Origin: Dasyornis broadbenti
Taxonomy: Eukaryota; Chordata; Aves; Passeriformes; Dasyornithidae
NCBI GenBank assembly: GCA_013397935.1
Contig: VZRN01004390.1
Location: forward strand, 1,063,706 to 1,127,705
DNA length: 64,000 nt
Reading direction: 5' to 3'
Shown: positions 52,091 through 63,882 of the stretch, in pieces
Numbering within the stretch: the first letter of the stretch is position 1
Layout: each line of letters begins with the position of its first letter
The notes under the pieces: model-generated
What the model saw: only the letters and a program-made list of their open reading frames with translations
Told to the model about the DNA's origin: nothing
The model's database searches: none
Program-made: the position numbers and the translations under genes

Positions 52091-53427
52091 TATGTACCCA
52101 TAAGTCTTAAAATGGATGTGTGCAGTATTTAAGATCAAGGTGAACCATGAATCTTCATACAAACATTATGTTTTTATTTCATCTACAAGTGTCTTATTTA
52201 TCTTTCTAAACACTGATGAACATGGAACTGGAGATTGCAGAAAACAGCCCATACTATCCCAGAGAAATTTCTCCTGAATGCTTTGTATCTTCAGAGTGTA
52301 GTCATCATCTACTAGAGTCAATGTGACCAAAATATCCAGGGAGAGAGGAGATGTTTTTTCAGCATTCTATGTTCAATATGCTTTATCCTTGCCCTTCACT
52401 GTTGTTATCAGTAGCCATAGTAACATTATTTTATCATCTTCCTGCTTTCATAAGTTACTTCTCATTTAAAGTATGACTCAAGTTTGTAAATAAAGGAAGC
52501 CAAAAGAACAATCAAAAGTATACCAAGTATACAGTATATTTAGGGATGTGACAGAAATTAAGTTTTTCAGATTCCTTGAAGACGAGTAAGAGACTTCATG
52601 AGACACATACCTGATTTCTACGTGGCTTTAGCATCATAGATGTTACCAGAAAATAGAAAATGTCAAGATCCAAGTGGGATTTCCTCTAATATATTGAGGT
52701 TTAAACCCAGATTTACTTAATTTTAATTAAAGGTAGCAATAGCATTTCTTTCTCCACTTAGTCCAGTGAAAGTCAGACTCAACACTTTCACATTCCTATT
52801 CAACTATTAAGCATCTGAGTGACTGGGCAGGTAATATGTTACAAGGATAAACCGGACTGTCGTCTGCTTGTAGGACAAAGATGTAGGATGGTCAATAGAC
52901 AATTGAAAATTGGCTATCAATATCGTCTCATACAACCTAGCTTATGACAGAAATAAAGGAACCTCTCCTTATTTTGGATCGTGAGTTGGCAGTTTCTGCA
53001 GAGCCATTGACACACTGCAATTTCACACCACTCAAAATGAACTTAGACAAGCTGGAAGGACGTTATTAAAGCTGGCCATGGCCAAATGAGGAAGTCTCAT
53101 TTACTTCCTTCATCACTGCTCCTTATCTTTTTCTTCCTCATTTCTCATGGGGGTACCTCATGGATCCTTGGCTCTGCTTTTTATTGAGACTCTTCACTGA
53201 ATAAACTCATCCAGCATAAAACTACCCATATTTTTAATCCCCCACGTAGGTTTCTCTGAAGTTAGTAAACTGAGCGAGTTCCTGAAGGTATATCATTGAC
53301 TCAGAAGTGGTTTGAGTGTGAGGATTTTCCCCTACAGAAACATCAGCTCTATTTCTCCTATTAGCATACATCTTTGTTGACTTTTGGAGATGATTCAAAG
53401 AAACCTTATTTTCCAGTATTACTGAGG

Positions 53428-53447
53428 CTGTATTGTTAACAATACAG
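53428..53447. repeat. 20-bp perfect palindrome
   Basis: CTGTATTGTTAACAATACAG is its own reverse complement, centred on GTTAAC. Each half includes ATTGTT/AACAAT, a word resembling SOX-family binding sites. Function is not shown. Confidence 0.9.
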
Positions 53448-53624
53448 TATGACTGAATTAATTCTAGTCTGCTGCTGCTGGGATAGGGAAACTATAGCCT
53501 CTTCTTCCTAGTGAACTTTGTCAGTTTCTCACAGCCTCTGTCGAAAGCTTTGAGCTTTTGTCTTCAGCTGACTCATTGTTAAAGAAGGTCAAACATCTAT
53601 TCATCATATTCTAGGGAAAGGACT

Positions 53625-53894
53625 ATGACTGGAATGACTACCTTGGCACAGTAGACACAAACAGAGCTCCAAAGGGACAACACATCTCTTCAGACTGCTG
53701 GCAGTGCCTGGAACAGAGGCTGGAGTAGGGAAGATGTCCTTGTTTGCAGGAGGCATGACCTGGCTGAGGAGCTGTGTTGCCAACTCAAGGAGCTGTGTGA
53801 GCAGCCGTGCAGATTGTGCAACACCAGGGAACTTCAAAAAGAGATTGACAAGATCTTCAGAGAGACCTGCAGAAAAAAGGGTCTTGTATCTTAA
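53625..53894 (+). mobile_element. CR1 LINE ORF1-like fragment
   Basis: The frame from 53757 to the stop at 53892-53894 encodes a heptad-like stretch with Leu and Glu. It includes 'AEELCCQLKELCEQPCRLC' and then 'RELQKEIDKIFRE', followed by a short basic tail. The CR1 ORF1 of birds has a comparable segment with 'RLRSIRE...EKEID' after a Leu-rich coiled coil. The frame has no clear start, and the upstream part is degenerate. The piece sits directly upstream of a CR1 3' fragment in the same orientation, which supports a CR1 origin. It could instead belong to another retroelement. Confidence 0.5.
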
Positions 53895-54213
53895 TTAGGA
53901 TGTTACAGTCCGGTTAAATGGATAACTAGATAGGTAAAAACTAGATAATTGAGTTCTATGAGTAGTGATCTCTGGGCCAGTTAGAGAGGTAAGAGGTCTA
54001 TCCTGGGACCTGTAGCCTTTAGCACCTTTGTCAATAAGTGCTAGGTGAAGGAATATACTTTCATCAAGCGTGCAAGTGGCATCAAAGTGGGAAGAAAGGA
54101 CCCTTGAGGGCAGGGCTGCCATTCTGAGAAACCATGACAGGTTGGAGAAATAGACTAGAAGATTTTATGAAATTCAAAAATGATAAATGCAGCATCCTGC
54201 ACCTGGGAAGAAG
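53895..54213 (+). mobile_element. CR1 LINE internal 3' fragment, plus strand
   Basis: Recognisable phrases in order: 'gtcaataagtgctaggtgaa', then 'catcaagcgtgcaagtggca', 'gggcagggctgccattctga', 'tgacaggttggagaaataga' and 'atgaaattcaaaaatgataa'. It ends in 'atgcagcatcctgcacctgg'. In bird CR1 this is the ORF2 3' part that reads '...tttgctgatgatac', 'gctgccattcagaggga', 'ggctggagagctggg', 'aagttcaacaagg' and 'ctgcacctgggg'. The copy is diverged and ends abruptly at about 54213 against the LTR. The CR1 3' terminus is missing. Confidence 0.88.
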
Positions 54214-55241
54214 GTGGGTTGAAACAAGGACAGGGAAAGATCATTCACCAAATACCATCAGTGGCAAAACAGACTCAATGCAGGAAACTTCATTCATTGT
54301 CAATCAAATCAGAGCCGAATAATGAGAAATGAAAGAACAGCTTCCCTGCCCATGTCTTCTTCCTGTGCCCAACTTCAATTGCAATCTACTCTACCTCCAA
54401 CCCCTCCAGCTGCACAGGGGGGTAGGGGATGGGGCTGTGGTCAGTTCACCAGACACTGTCTCTAATTTTCCTTACCGTTTGGGGGTACTCCTCACACATG
54501 AGACCTACGCTCCAGAGTGGGGTGCTTCCCAGAGGTGACAGTCCTCCCCAAACTTCTCTAATGCGAGTTATCCCATTGGCTGCAGCTCTTCAGGAACTGC
54601 TCCAGTGTGGGACTCTCTCCACAAGGGTCAGTCTTTCAAGGACAGGCTTCTTCAGCTTGGGGACCCACAGAGATTCCAGTCCTGCCAGCAAACCTGCTCT
54701 AGTGTGGACTCCGCTCTCCACAGGTCCACAGAACCTGTCAGGAGCCTGCTCCATTGTGGGCTTTGCAAAGGGTCAGAGCCTCATTCAGGCTCCCACCTGC
54801 TCTTTCATGGGCTCTTCCATGGACTGCAGGTGGATCTCTGCTCCCCTGCGGTCCTTCATGGGCTGCAGGGGTGCAGCTGCTTCACCATGGTTTGCACCAC
54901 AGGCTGCAGGGGAATCTCCGCTCTGGTGCCTGCAAGCACCACCTGCGCCTTCTTCTGCACTGATCTTGGTGTCCGTGGAGCTATTGGTCTCATATATTCT
55001 CACCCCTCTGTTCTCTGGCCACAATTGCCCTTGTGCAGCAATTTTTCCCCCTCTCTTAACTGTTATCCAGAAAGCACTACTGCTGTCAGTGGTGGGCTCA
55101 GCCTTGGCCAGTGGTGTGTCCATCTTGGAGCCGGCTGGCATTGGCTCTATTGGACATGAGGGAAGCTTCTGGCAGCTTCTCACAAAAGCCTCCCTTGTAG
55201 CCCCTCCAGCTCCAAAAACCTGGCCATACAAACCCAATACA
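54214..55241 (+). mobile_element. ERVL-like solo LTR, about 1 kb, 5' truncated
   Basis: It follows the order of a long avian ERVL LTR that I remember well. Early parts are 'acaaggacagggaaagatca', 'tcagtggcaaaacagactca', 'caatcaaatcagagccgaat' and 'aatgagaaatgaaagaacag'. Next come a set of internal repeats around 'ggctgcag...' and 'ctgctccagtgtggg', then 'gtggatctctgctcccctgc'. Near the end are 'cttggagccggctggcattg', 'agcttctggcagcttctcac' and the terminus 'caaacccaataca' at 55241. The first 100 bp or so and the TG start are missing. No internal viral genes are present, so it is a solo LTR relic. Open frames of 323, 184 and 195 codons run through it on both strands but reflect its GC content, not coding. 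Confidence 0.9.
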
Positions 55242-58200
55242 ATACGGCACACAGAGAAAGGATTTGGAAGTCTCAAAAACTTGCAAAACAAAGCTGTGAT
55301 AGATACATTCAAAGACACTTCCAAGATTTTATTAAAAAATTGCAACATCCATAATCTACTTCTGTTTCTCAAATGCTTCAGAAGTGGCAGATGCTGTTAG
55401 TCAGAAGTGACCATTAAATATATCTTACAAATTGTTTTGGATTTAAAATATTCACTGTTCAAAAACAGGCAGGCTATCCTTCCCAAAATGTATGGGAAGT
55501 AAATATAAAATTCATATGGTGTTCAGTCAGAAGAGAATGCCATGGGTTACAATCATGTATTTGTCCAGAGACAGTTCTGGTTTTGGTTCAGAATTATTTT
55601 ATATAAACAATATTTTTCTTGGACTACTTTGAAAGTTTGCCTCTAAGTTCTGTGACTTTATTATGTTTATTACTAGTTTCACTTTCGTATGAAGCTGAAG
55701 GCGAAAACGTCTGTCAAAGAGAATGATTTCCAAATCAGGTCTTCCACATCCAGGCAAGCTACATCAAAATAACAGGCCTTGCAGGCTTGGCATCCTGAGA
55801 GAAATCTGTGCTTTAAAACTTTGGCAGCCATGATTTTACTGCCTGTCAGCAGGAGATCTGTGGACAGATAACCTCAATGAGTAGCTGTTTAGTTGATCCT
55901 TCAGAAGCCATCCTACAATATTGTCAGCCATGCCAATTATCACGTCTTTTTTTCCTCTGTGTATGGGGATGTTGGGGAGGTACAGCCATGAATCTAAAAT
56001 CCAGCGTTGTTTGTTCAGTCAGATTTTCTTCTGGCCTAATCAAGCAAGGATTTTTTGATTCACTGAGAAGTTGCTCAGCCATATTTGATTCCTCTTCAGT
56101 GTGTGTATTGCATCACCCTAGACACTACTGGACAGAACTGCCTGGTCATGTCTAATCCCACAGACTTTATAAATGACTCCATCCCCTACGTGTACATTCC
56201 ATTGATTAGCTAATTTTATTGCAAGTGTATTGTAAAACATGGAGAAGACTGAGAAATGACTGAGACTTCACAAGCACAAGTGAAGCACGGAGAAAAATAG
56301 ATAAAGATCAATTTAAAAAATGGGAACGAGACAAATAAGTGGAAAACATCTACCCTTAAATAACAATTAGAACTGAAAAAAATATTTGAGACATATTTAA
56401 AGGCTATGCTGGAATCATGTGTTTCCTTCTGATTTGCCCATCCTGTGTCTAATAATAGCAAGTTTCTTTTTTATTTTCTGGCACAGTTTGGTTGAAGTGT
56501 CTTTCATCCTCTGTAGTTGGTTGCCATTTTCTCTACAGTGGTTCCCATTTCTTGGGCTTTCTTCTCACGTGTAGAATTGTTTTTGCATACATTGGATTCA
56601 TTAGTGGCAGCATTGCCTTTGAGACCCGACAGTTCTGTCTCTGAAAGCAAAAGGTTTCCTTTCCAGAAATGTCAGCTCAAGACAAATGTCTGCAGCACCT
56701 GTAACCACATCCCAGAAACTAGAATTTTTAAGACATATTCAGTCTAAATCACTGAAGCTTTACAATCAGAATGTTGCTTTCTCCTGGGTTTGGTTTTTTT
56801 ATATGATATAGAGTAATAGCTGATTATGGAAAACTAAATAGTACATCATTATTTCACCCTGATTACAGTTGTAAATTTTTGTTAATTTCAGTGATGGAAA
56901 ATAATTTCATAAAACATATACTAGACTAACTGACACTAATAAAAACCTTGGAATTTTTCTACAAATACATGCAAACCATACAGGAGCTTCCAAAAAATCC
57001 TCAGAAAGTTTGACCTTTCTCATTTTCTGCTACAGATGTTAGGACATATGTATTTCTGGTTAAAAAAAAAAAAAAAAAAGGACTTCAAATAATGAGGAAA
57101 AGCATCCCATGACATTTAAGCATTTTTTCCCATAAGTCCACAGGATGCAGACCAATCTCTGGGCCAAGTTCTGAAATTCTTACTTGTTTCTTCAGAAAAG
57201 ATACAATGCATTCCTTCTGCTTTTGCGTTCCCAACTGAAAAAGGAGTCAATTTCAACACAGTATGAATGAATGAATTGAAAAGAATTTCAGAAAAGAAAA
57301 AAAAAAAGATCTGACTAGCTGTGAGCAAATGCCAAGGGGATAGGAAACCTTAGAACATATCATGTTCAAATGTGCGTTCAAAGCAGATAATTCAAATTTC
57401 ATTAACTGGCCAAGATTTCGACATTCTTTGTCCCAATTCAAAGTAGTGATGGTAGCATAAAACTTCTGTCAATCAGAGGTTTTAACTTGGAATGTCAGTA
57501 ATCTCTGTTTCAGCTAGGAAAATGAAGCTCTTCACAGAGAAAAAAGCTCTCATTCTTAAGACTTTATGTGACCATTGTCTATGGCAAACTGCTAATGGCA
57601 ATATTAATCTGTCCCCTGACAGAGGGACAGGTAGCAGGTTGTCATTTCAGCTCCACCTAAGAGCACAAGTGAGGCCTGAAATCCTTTATTAGTTTTTGGG
57701 GTTGTTTTTCTCACATAAAGAAAGGTTCTCCCTAAAGAGATTTCAATACTGGAGATTTTTAAGCACTACCATGTCTACATTTCTTTGTGGAAAGAGTATA
57801 ATGCCCACTAACCTAAAACTTCTCTGTTCATTATTACAGTAGAAGATGTATGAATGTGTCAAAATCTGATCACATCTAATTTATGAAAAAATGCATTTCA
57901 GTTTTAGATACGTCATCTTTAGCCCAAAGACAGCTTTTGTTTTCACTCTCAAATTATCTCAAGTGTTAAATGTTAATCATGTTTTTACTTTATTTTTGTT
58001 TCTTAGTAGTTTGCCACATTACCTAATTGGAAATTTTGAGGTGTTTTAAACAAGCTACAGTACGTGGCTGTTAGAACTAATTATGGGGTGAATGTGAAGT
58101 TGGTACATTCTTTGATAAAGGTATCACAGTGTGCCATGGCCCAACTGATTTCAAGACTCGTTTACTTGGTTTTGAATACCTTGAAAATTTTCAGGCAGTT

Positions 58201-61200
58201 TTGCCATCAATTCAAAAGGAAAACCTGCTGATTCTTGTAATCTGTATAGAAGTAGTAGCCTTTGGGATTTTCCGCTGACAAAATTATTGCAGACTTTGTT
58301 GGTATACTGTGTAACACTGGATTTTACCCGCATCTTCTGAAGAAGTTAACATTCATAATACAATCATTTAAGAAGTCCTACATATTTTTACACAACTTGT
58401 GTCTCAAAGAGGCATGAAAACAAAACATTAAGCTATCTTTACTGTGTGATGCTAGAGTACCTCCTTTCTCTACCAGATTAAGTGAGAAAATTAAATCCTG
58501 AAATAAATCACTTCCCTTGCTCTCCTATTTCCCCTCCTGTGAGTACTCTGCTGTCAGACACGCTGCTGGCTCACATGCACTGGTGAGACCCTGAGGTCCT
58601 TATGGAAAAGGGAGCCTCCTTGTCTTAATATCAGACTGCTTGTTCACGGTAGAAATGTCCTTCACTCTATCATATGAAGGAACTTTTCACTATTATTGAG
58701 TTTCCAGAGTTAAACTACCTACATGTGTGTTGTCTAAATGGCAACCTGTCATCATCAATGCTGTTATCAAAATTGATCATAGGAAAGGTGCAAAAACTAA
58801 GTTTTTTTAGTAGTTCAGGTGAGCTACCTCAGCTCACACAATGTCCTAGAGCTTAGTAGGCTGAGGTCACTATTTGTACATTGAGTTAATCTCAAAGGAC
58901 AAAACAATGTAACTTTTATGTCCTCATCAGATAAGAATTTTTTTCAGAGCAAACCAGTATTTTCAAACGCCTGAGAAGGAAACGTGGGAATGCTGAGTCC
59001 GTGAGGTTCAGCAAGAATTTAAATCATTATCTGGGTTACTGACCCCACTAGTTATAACCTTTTGCAAAATAGATGGTGTCTACATAGTAGAACAGTCTGA
59101 ATAGGAGACACTCAGATACTTATTGAACAATATTCAACTACAAAATAAAATAAACTGTTCAAAGGAAATATTGGGCAGCACCTTTCATCCTCTATTTAAC
59201 CCAACAGCCTTTACTGCTATTGGTAGAGACACTGTGGTTTTTATCCCATGAAAGTAAGATTTGCCACTAAATGGAAAGAGAACTTGATCCTTCAGAAAAA
59301 TTGGGCATATCTATACTAATTCAAATATTTGATGGCTCCAGAATTAGGAGCTAGGCATTACTATAAAACCTTTGGTCAGATATGGCAGACTAACTCAATG
59401 ATGATACTCACAACTATGTAGAAGATTATTGAGCAATCCCTCTCCGCAGTCTGACAGGAAATAACTTGCACAAAGAAGCACCTGTTTTAAGAACTGCAGT
59501 ATAAGATTGTCACAGTTTAAATTGTTGACTGGAACTGAATTTGACACATTTCCTAGAATGTTCTGTTCTTTCTTCCTCAAGTTGTTTTGACATTAAAATA
59601 TTATCATCTCCTAAAATAAGGGAGGTATTTGGTGCCCAGGAATGTTGAAGCAATTTTGGGGTCGGGGTGGTGGGGAGAAAAGTGATAAATATTCATTAAA
59701 GGATTTTCTTTCAAAATTATTGTTTTACCATCCTAACTTGTAGGGTAAACAAATGATCTTGCCTTTTCCTAAACTTTCTACAATTAAGACTTGGTAAAAG
59801 GCTCCAATAGTTTTAATTTACAAGCACACGCAACACAAAGTCTCTGAATCCTGAAGTCTTAAAAATTCTGTCTGGCAAGCCTCCTGCAATTCCAGATTAA
59901 ATTGCCAACCACTAACCATGGCAGCTCTTAGTGCTTTAGGCACTGACATGAAAATCCAAGGAATGCCAGAAAAGGATCTTATCCTATAATAATTGTTCAT
60001 CATTATGGTATTTTTATGCCACTGAATCTGGCATATTCTTTTTAATTAATACTTGGACTCCTGATATATAGTTTTCATCTGTTACTCATTAAAAAAAATG
60101 TCTCTCCATTTACTAAAATAACATTCAGATTCAACTTGTATTTAATATCTACAAATAAAGCATTAAAACCTCCAGGCAATGAATAAAATTGGGGTGGAAA
60201 CAGAAAATGCCTTGAACTTTACAATCTGATCTGGAGTTTTATCTGAAGGAAAGCAAATTAAGATTATATCACACTATATCAGCTGTGACTCTCTAGCTGT
60301 TAGGCATAGCTCTGTCTAAAGTCAAGTTGAATGGCAGCTCGTTTGGATAAAATAATGTCCAAACTGACTTTTTTTAGTGTTAAAATTCTTCAAGCATCTT
60401 ATCATCCACTGGGATCTCTAATTTTTATTGAGAAGACCATGAGGAAAGGTTATTATTGTAAAATTTTCTAAAATCTTAATGAATCAATCTTTTAGGCAGC
60501 TCTAAAAATCACACTTACTCAAGTTCAAATCTTTTAATTTGGATTTATGGAGACTTCCTTGAAGAAGATTTCTAAATTATTTAATGTTGTATTCAATCTT
60601 ACTTTAAATTAGGGATCTTTGAAAAACTCTCAATGTAGTGTTTATCCTGTTCTAATTCCATTTACTATTCTACTAACTTTACTGAAATATGCCTAGCCAA
60701 ATTGTTTCCTAATCTTCTATATTCTTCTTTCCATATAATGTACTGCACAAGGTGCAAGCAGTTTTCCATAAAAAATGGAAATGTCAGGACATGCAAGGGC
60801 CTCAGCCTTTCTTAGTGTTAGTCCTTCTCAGCCTTTCTTCTCTTAACGAAAGGATGTGTGTTCAACGTTGTAATGCAATCTGCCTTGCTGCTGCTTATTC
60901 AGTGAAACCTTCTTAACTCCTACTAGAAAAGCTGCAAGGAAGAAGTTTAGCTAACCTGTTACCTTTTTCTTGAAATTTTGGAATGTAGACTCTCATGATC
61001 TCTGCATCTCTATTCACAGAGCAAAATACTAGAGATGCTGCTGCTCTGGTAACTTAGTGGCAAACCGGCAGCTGAACAAAACAGACAAGCGGTAACATGA
61101 ATTTATAAAGCACTTCAGCAAAAACAAAATCACTTCCAGAGTTGAAAAATGCTTCAATAATCTCATGTCATGTATCATACCTATATATATTTTAATACTA

Positions 61201-61904
61201 CAATATACTGCTATTAGCTAAAGAAGAAGTAAATTTACTGTTTATAAAGTGCTTCTTAAACACTACATTGAAATGGTCAAAAAAAAGTAGTAATTTAGCA
61301 TAGTCCTGAAGAACAAAGACTAACTTCTATTCAGAAAAAAATTGATTGATAATAGAGAGCTTGATCTCAAGGGATAACAAGTGTTCAGATGTTTTCAAGC
61401 CAGCATCCTAGAATAAAAAGGGAAATATAAAAATAAACTGATAAAATTTATGTAACCTTTCTTAGTCATTTCAAAGAAACACAAATAATCCAGTTCCATG
61501 AAATTTCTGATAGATAAATTATGTATTAATAAGTACAGAAGGAAATTAATAACCAGGAAAAAAATTCAAGGCTCCAGAACACAAGATAGTTTGAGGCTTG
61601 TCCCAGTGTGAGCTACTGGTACAAGGTGAAACTCTTCTCAAACATTTTTTCTGAGTCATGCAATAAATATTTCATCTGAGACAGAATTTACCAAAATATG
61701 GGATTATATGGAAAGTATGTGAAAAGTACACAAGGCAAGGCCACTAAAACATAAACCTCTTGTCTCAACAGGATTATGCAACCTGGCCTAAATCTGGTAT
61801 CCTGACACAGATTTCTTAAGCAGAATCTATCCAATGGAACTTCAAAAACTGAGCATCTCATTCAATCTAAAGAGAAATCGATGAAAGAATTGTGAAAAAG
61901 TGGG
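55242..61904. other. Long AT-rich stretch with no recognised gene
   Basis: About 6.7 kb with frames below 93 codons on both strands and no domains. An 18-A run lies at 57062-57079 without a recognisable retrogene in front of it. No named repeat was found. Confidence 0.5.
57062..57079. repeat. 18-A homopolymer
   Basis: A run of 18 A. I looked for a retroposed gene or SINE to its left and recognised none. Confidence 0.95.
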
Positions 61905-61990
61905 TCAGAATGGATCTCAGAACAGATCTCAAAGGATCATTAGTCTCTATCCCTGCCAGATGTGATAGTAGTACCTCCCAGATTTGAAGA
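61905..61990 (-). mobile_element. Possible old CR1 3' end fragment, minus strand
   Basis: The stretch 'tcagaatggatctcagaaca', 'gatctcaaaggatcattagt' and 'ctctatccctgccaga', followed by 'gtagtacctccca', has the spacing of antisense CR1 3' ends such as 'cagaat...gggacctcaaaggtcatctagtcc...ccctgcc'. The match is short and degraded. Confidence 0.45.
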
Positions 61991-63882
61991 AGTAGCTTTG
62001 GGTTTTGAAAACAGGGATTAAACACATTATGTGGGAACAAAAGTTCCTGAACCTACCCAGGAAAAAAAAACTCTGCATTTTCCTCTGGGGAAAACTCAGT
62101 CAACTCTGAAATGACGCCTTTGTCAACAATTGAGAACGCGGCTGAATATTCGAATATTTTTCAGTGAATAACATGCAGTACCCTAAATAAAATTATCATC
62201 ACAATTCGTATTAAGACTGTCAAAAGATGGGTGGCATCCAAAGCCACTGGAGCGTCTCCTTGTTCACTGGTTCCTGGAAAACTGCGTGTCTTCTCTACAC
62301 ACCTTTAAATGTCCTGTGGGACTCTGCACATTGCTACCAACTAGTAGTGGTTCATACAGCAGTGGTATTTATACCACAGCACTTTTGTATTTATATCGGC
62401 TTATCAATTTATACCACTGTGCATCCTGTAAGGTGTTGTGCTTGTGTAAGTTTTGCAAGTGTGATTTCATGCTCTCCTGACTTTAAGGGACAGTTATTAG
62501 AATGTGAGAGAAGCTTCGTGGTTACAGCATCCTCGTGATGAAGAAGAAGGATTACAACAAAATGAGTAAAATGACAAATTACTGTCGTATCTGATTTCAC
62601 TTCCATTAATTAAGAATTTATCAGAAAAATGCCACCCTTCTCAGTATGCAGGAACAAAAATATACCTACATATAAGCTTAAAGAGTAAAGTAAGTGATGT
62701 TCCATGTCTCTTCCAGTATTTAGCACAACAGGAAATTGAATAAAACTTGGGTCAGAGGTATATATAAAAATAGCAATCTCTTTACTGCAGACTTTCTTTC
62801 CACTTGCCCTTGTTCTAACACAAACATGTGAACCATGGAAATAATTTATAAATCATATTTTCTCCCTCAGAGAAAGAAAGCCCGTGCACACAGCTGAGAA
62901 TAAGAAGAAAGGAAGCATATAGAATACTTTGTTGTAGTAACAGCATTGTGCTGACATAACCTATAGAAATCCACTCATGTAATAGCCATTAGTTTTAAAA
63001 TATTAGTTATTGTGATAAAGCTTTTATAATATATTCTACAGTCAGCTAACAAAACAGCCCAGTAGAGCTGTGCATTTGCTGTGACATGGTGGAAAATATA
63101 AGTGATTCATTAAACTCTATAAAAAATGCTCACTTTTCATCCTATTCAAGTAACAAATAATTTCAAAACATTCCTAATTGTTATAGATACAGTTATCTTA
63201 AGAGTAAAAATATATAATACTATCTATTATATAAGAACAGATTGATCACTTGACATACACATAGACATATCCTGTTTCTAGTCATTATACTAATGTCTGA
63301 TCTTACAGTCTAAACAAAATGAAATTATTAAAATAACCCAACCAAAACCAGATGAGATTAATTAAAAGAAATCAATGATGTTCAATTGCACACACACAAG
63401 AAGGAAAAAACAGTAATAAATTGAATCTGACCAAATTAACATAGACTAGATTGGCAGATCTGTACATGTTTACCCACAAAACTTGCCTCTCTTTTAGCCC
63501 TGTATTAATCCACTTCTGAAAGGCATACATAGCTTTAATTTTGATTTGTACTTCTACAGTCTTCTGTCTTTTTTGTCCCTGTATTTCTTATATATAATTT
63601 CTGCTGTGATCTAGAAACCTTTTGTTTTCCACAAGATGAGGTTTAAGATAGCTTTAAGGAAGTACAATAGGAGAAAACCTGGTGTGTCCATCCATCTTCA
63701 AAGATTTCACCTTCCTGGTTTAAGCTCAACACATTCATAGGCAGATTGCATACTAGGATGTAGAAAAGTAAGAACGGTATCCACTCATCCAATGAAAAAA
63801 TAACCAAAAAACAAACCAGCCCAGTTGTCTGAAGTTAGAAGAAAAATTGAAAAACTGTATAAGTTCGGTTTTTTTCACAAAT
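61991..63882. other. AT-rich stretch with no recognised gene
   Basis: The 103-codon frame at 62227-62538 shows Cys- and Val-rich composition without a known motif. No RNA gene or named repeat was recognised. Confidence 0.5.

Larger units (their letters stand above)
51481..53624. other. AT-rich stretch with gap, no gene
   Basis: Contains the 46-N gap, its T-rich and GTT-repeat flanks, and a 20-bp palindrome at 53428. No gene or repeat family was recognised. Confidence 0.5.

Noticed and set aside
57062..57079. A-run considered as a retrogene tail
   Set aside because: No recognisable coding or SINE sequence upstream and no evident target-site duplication.
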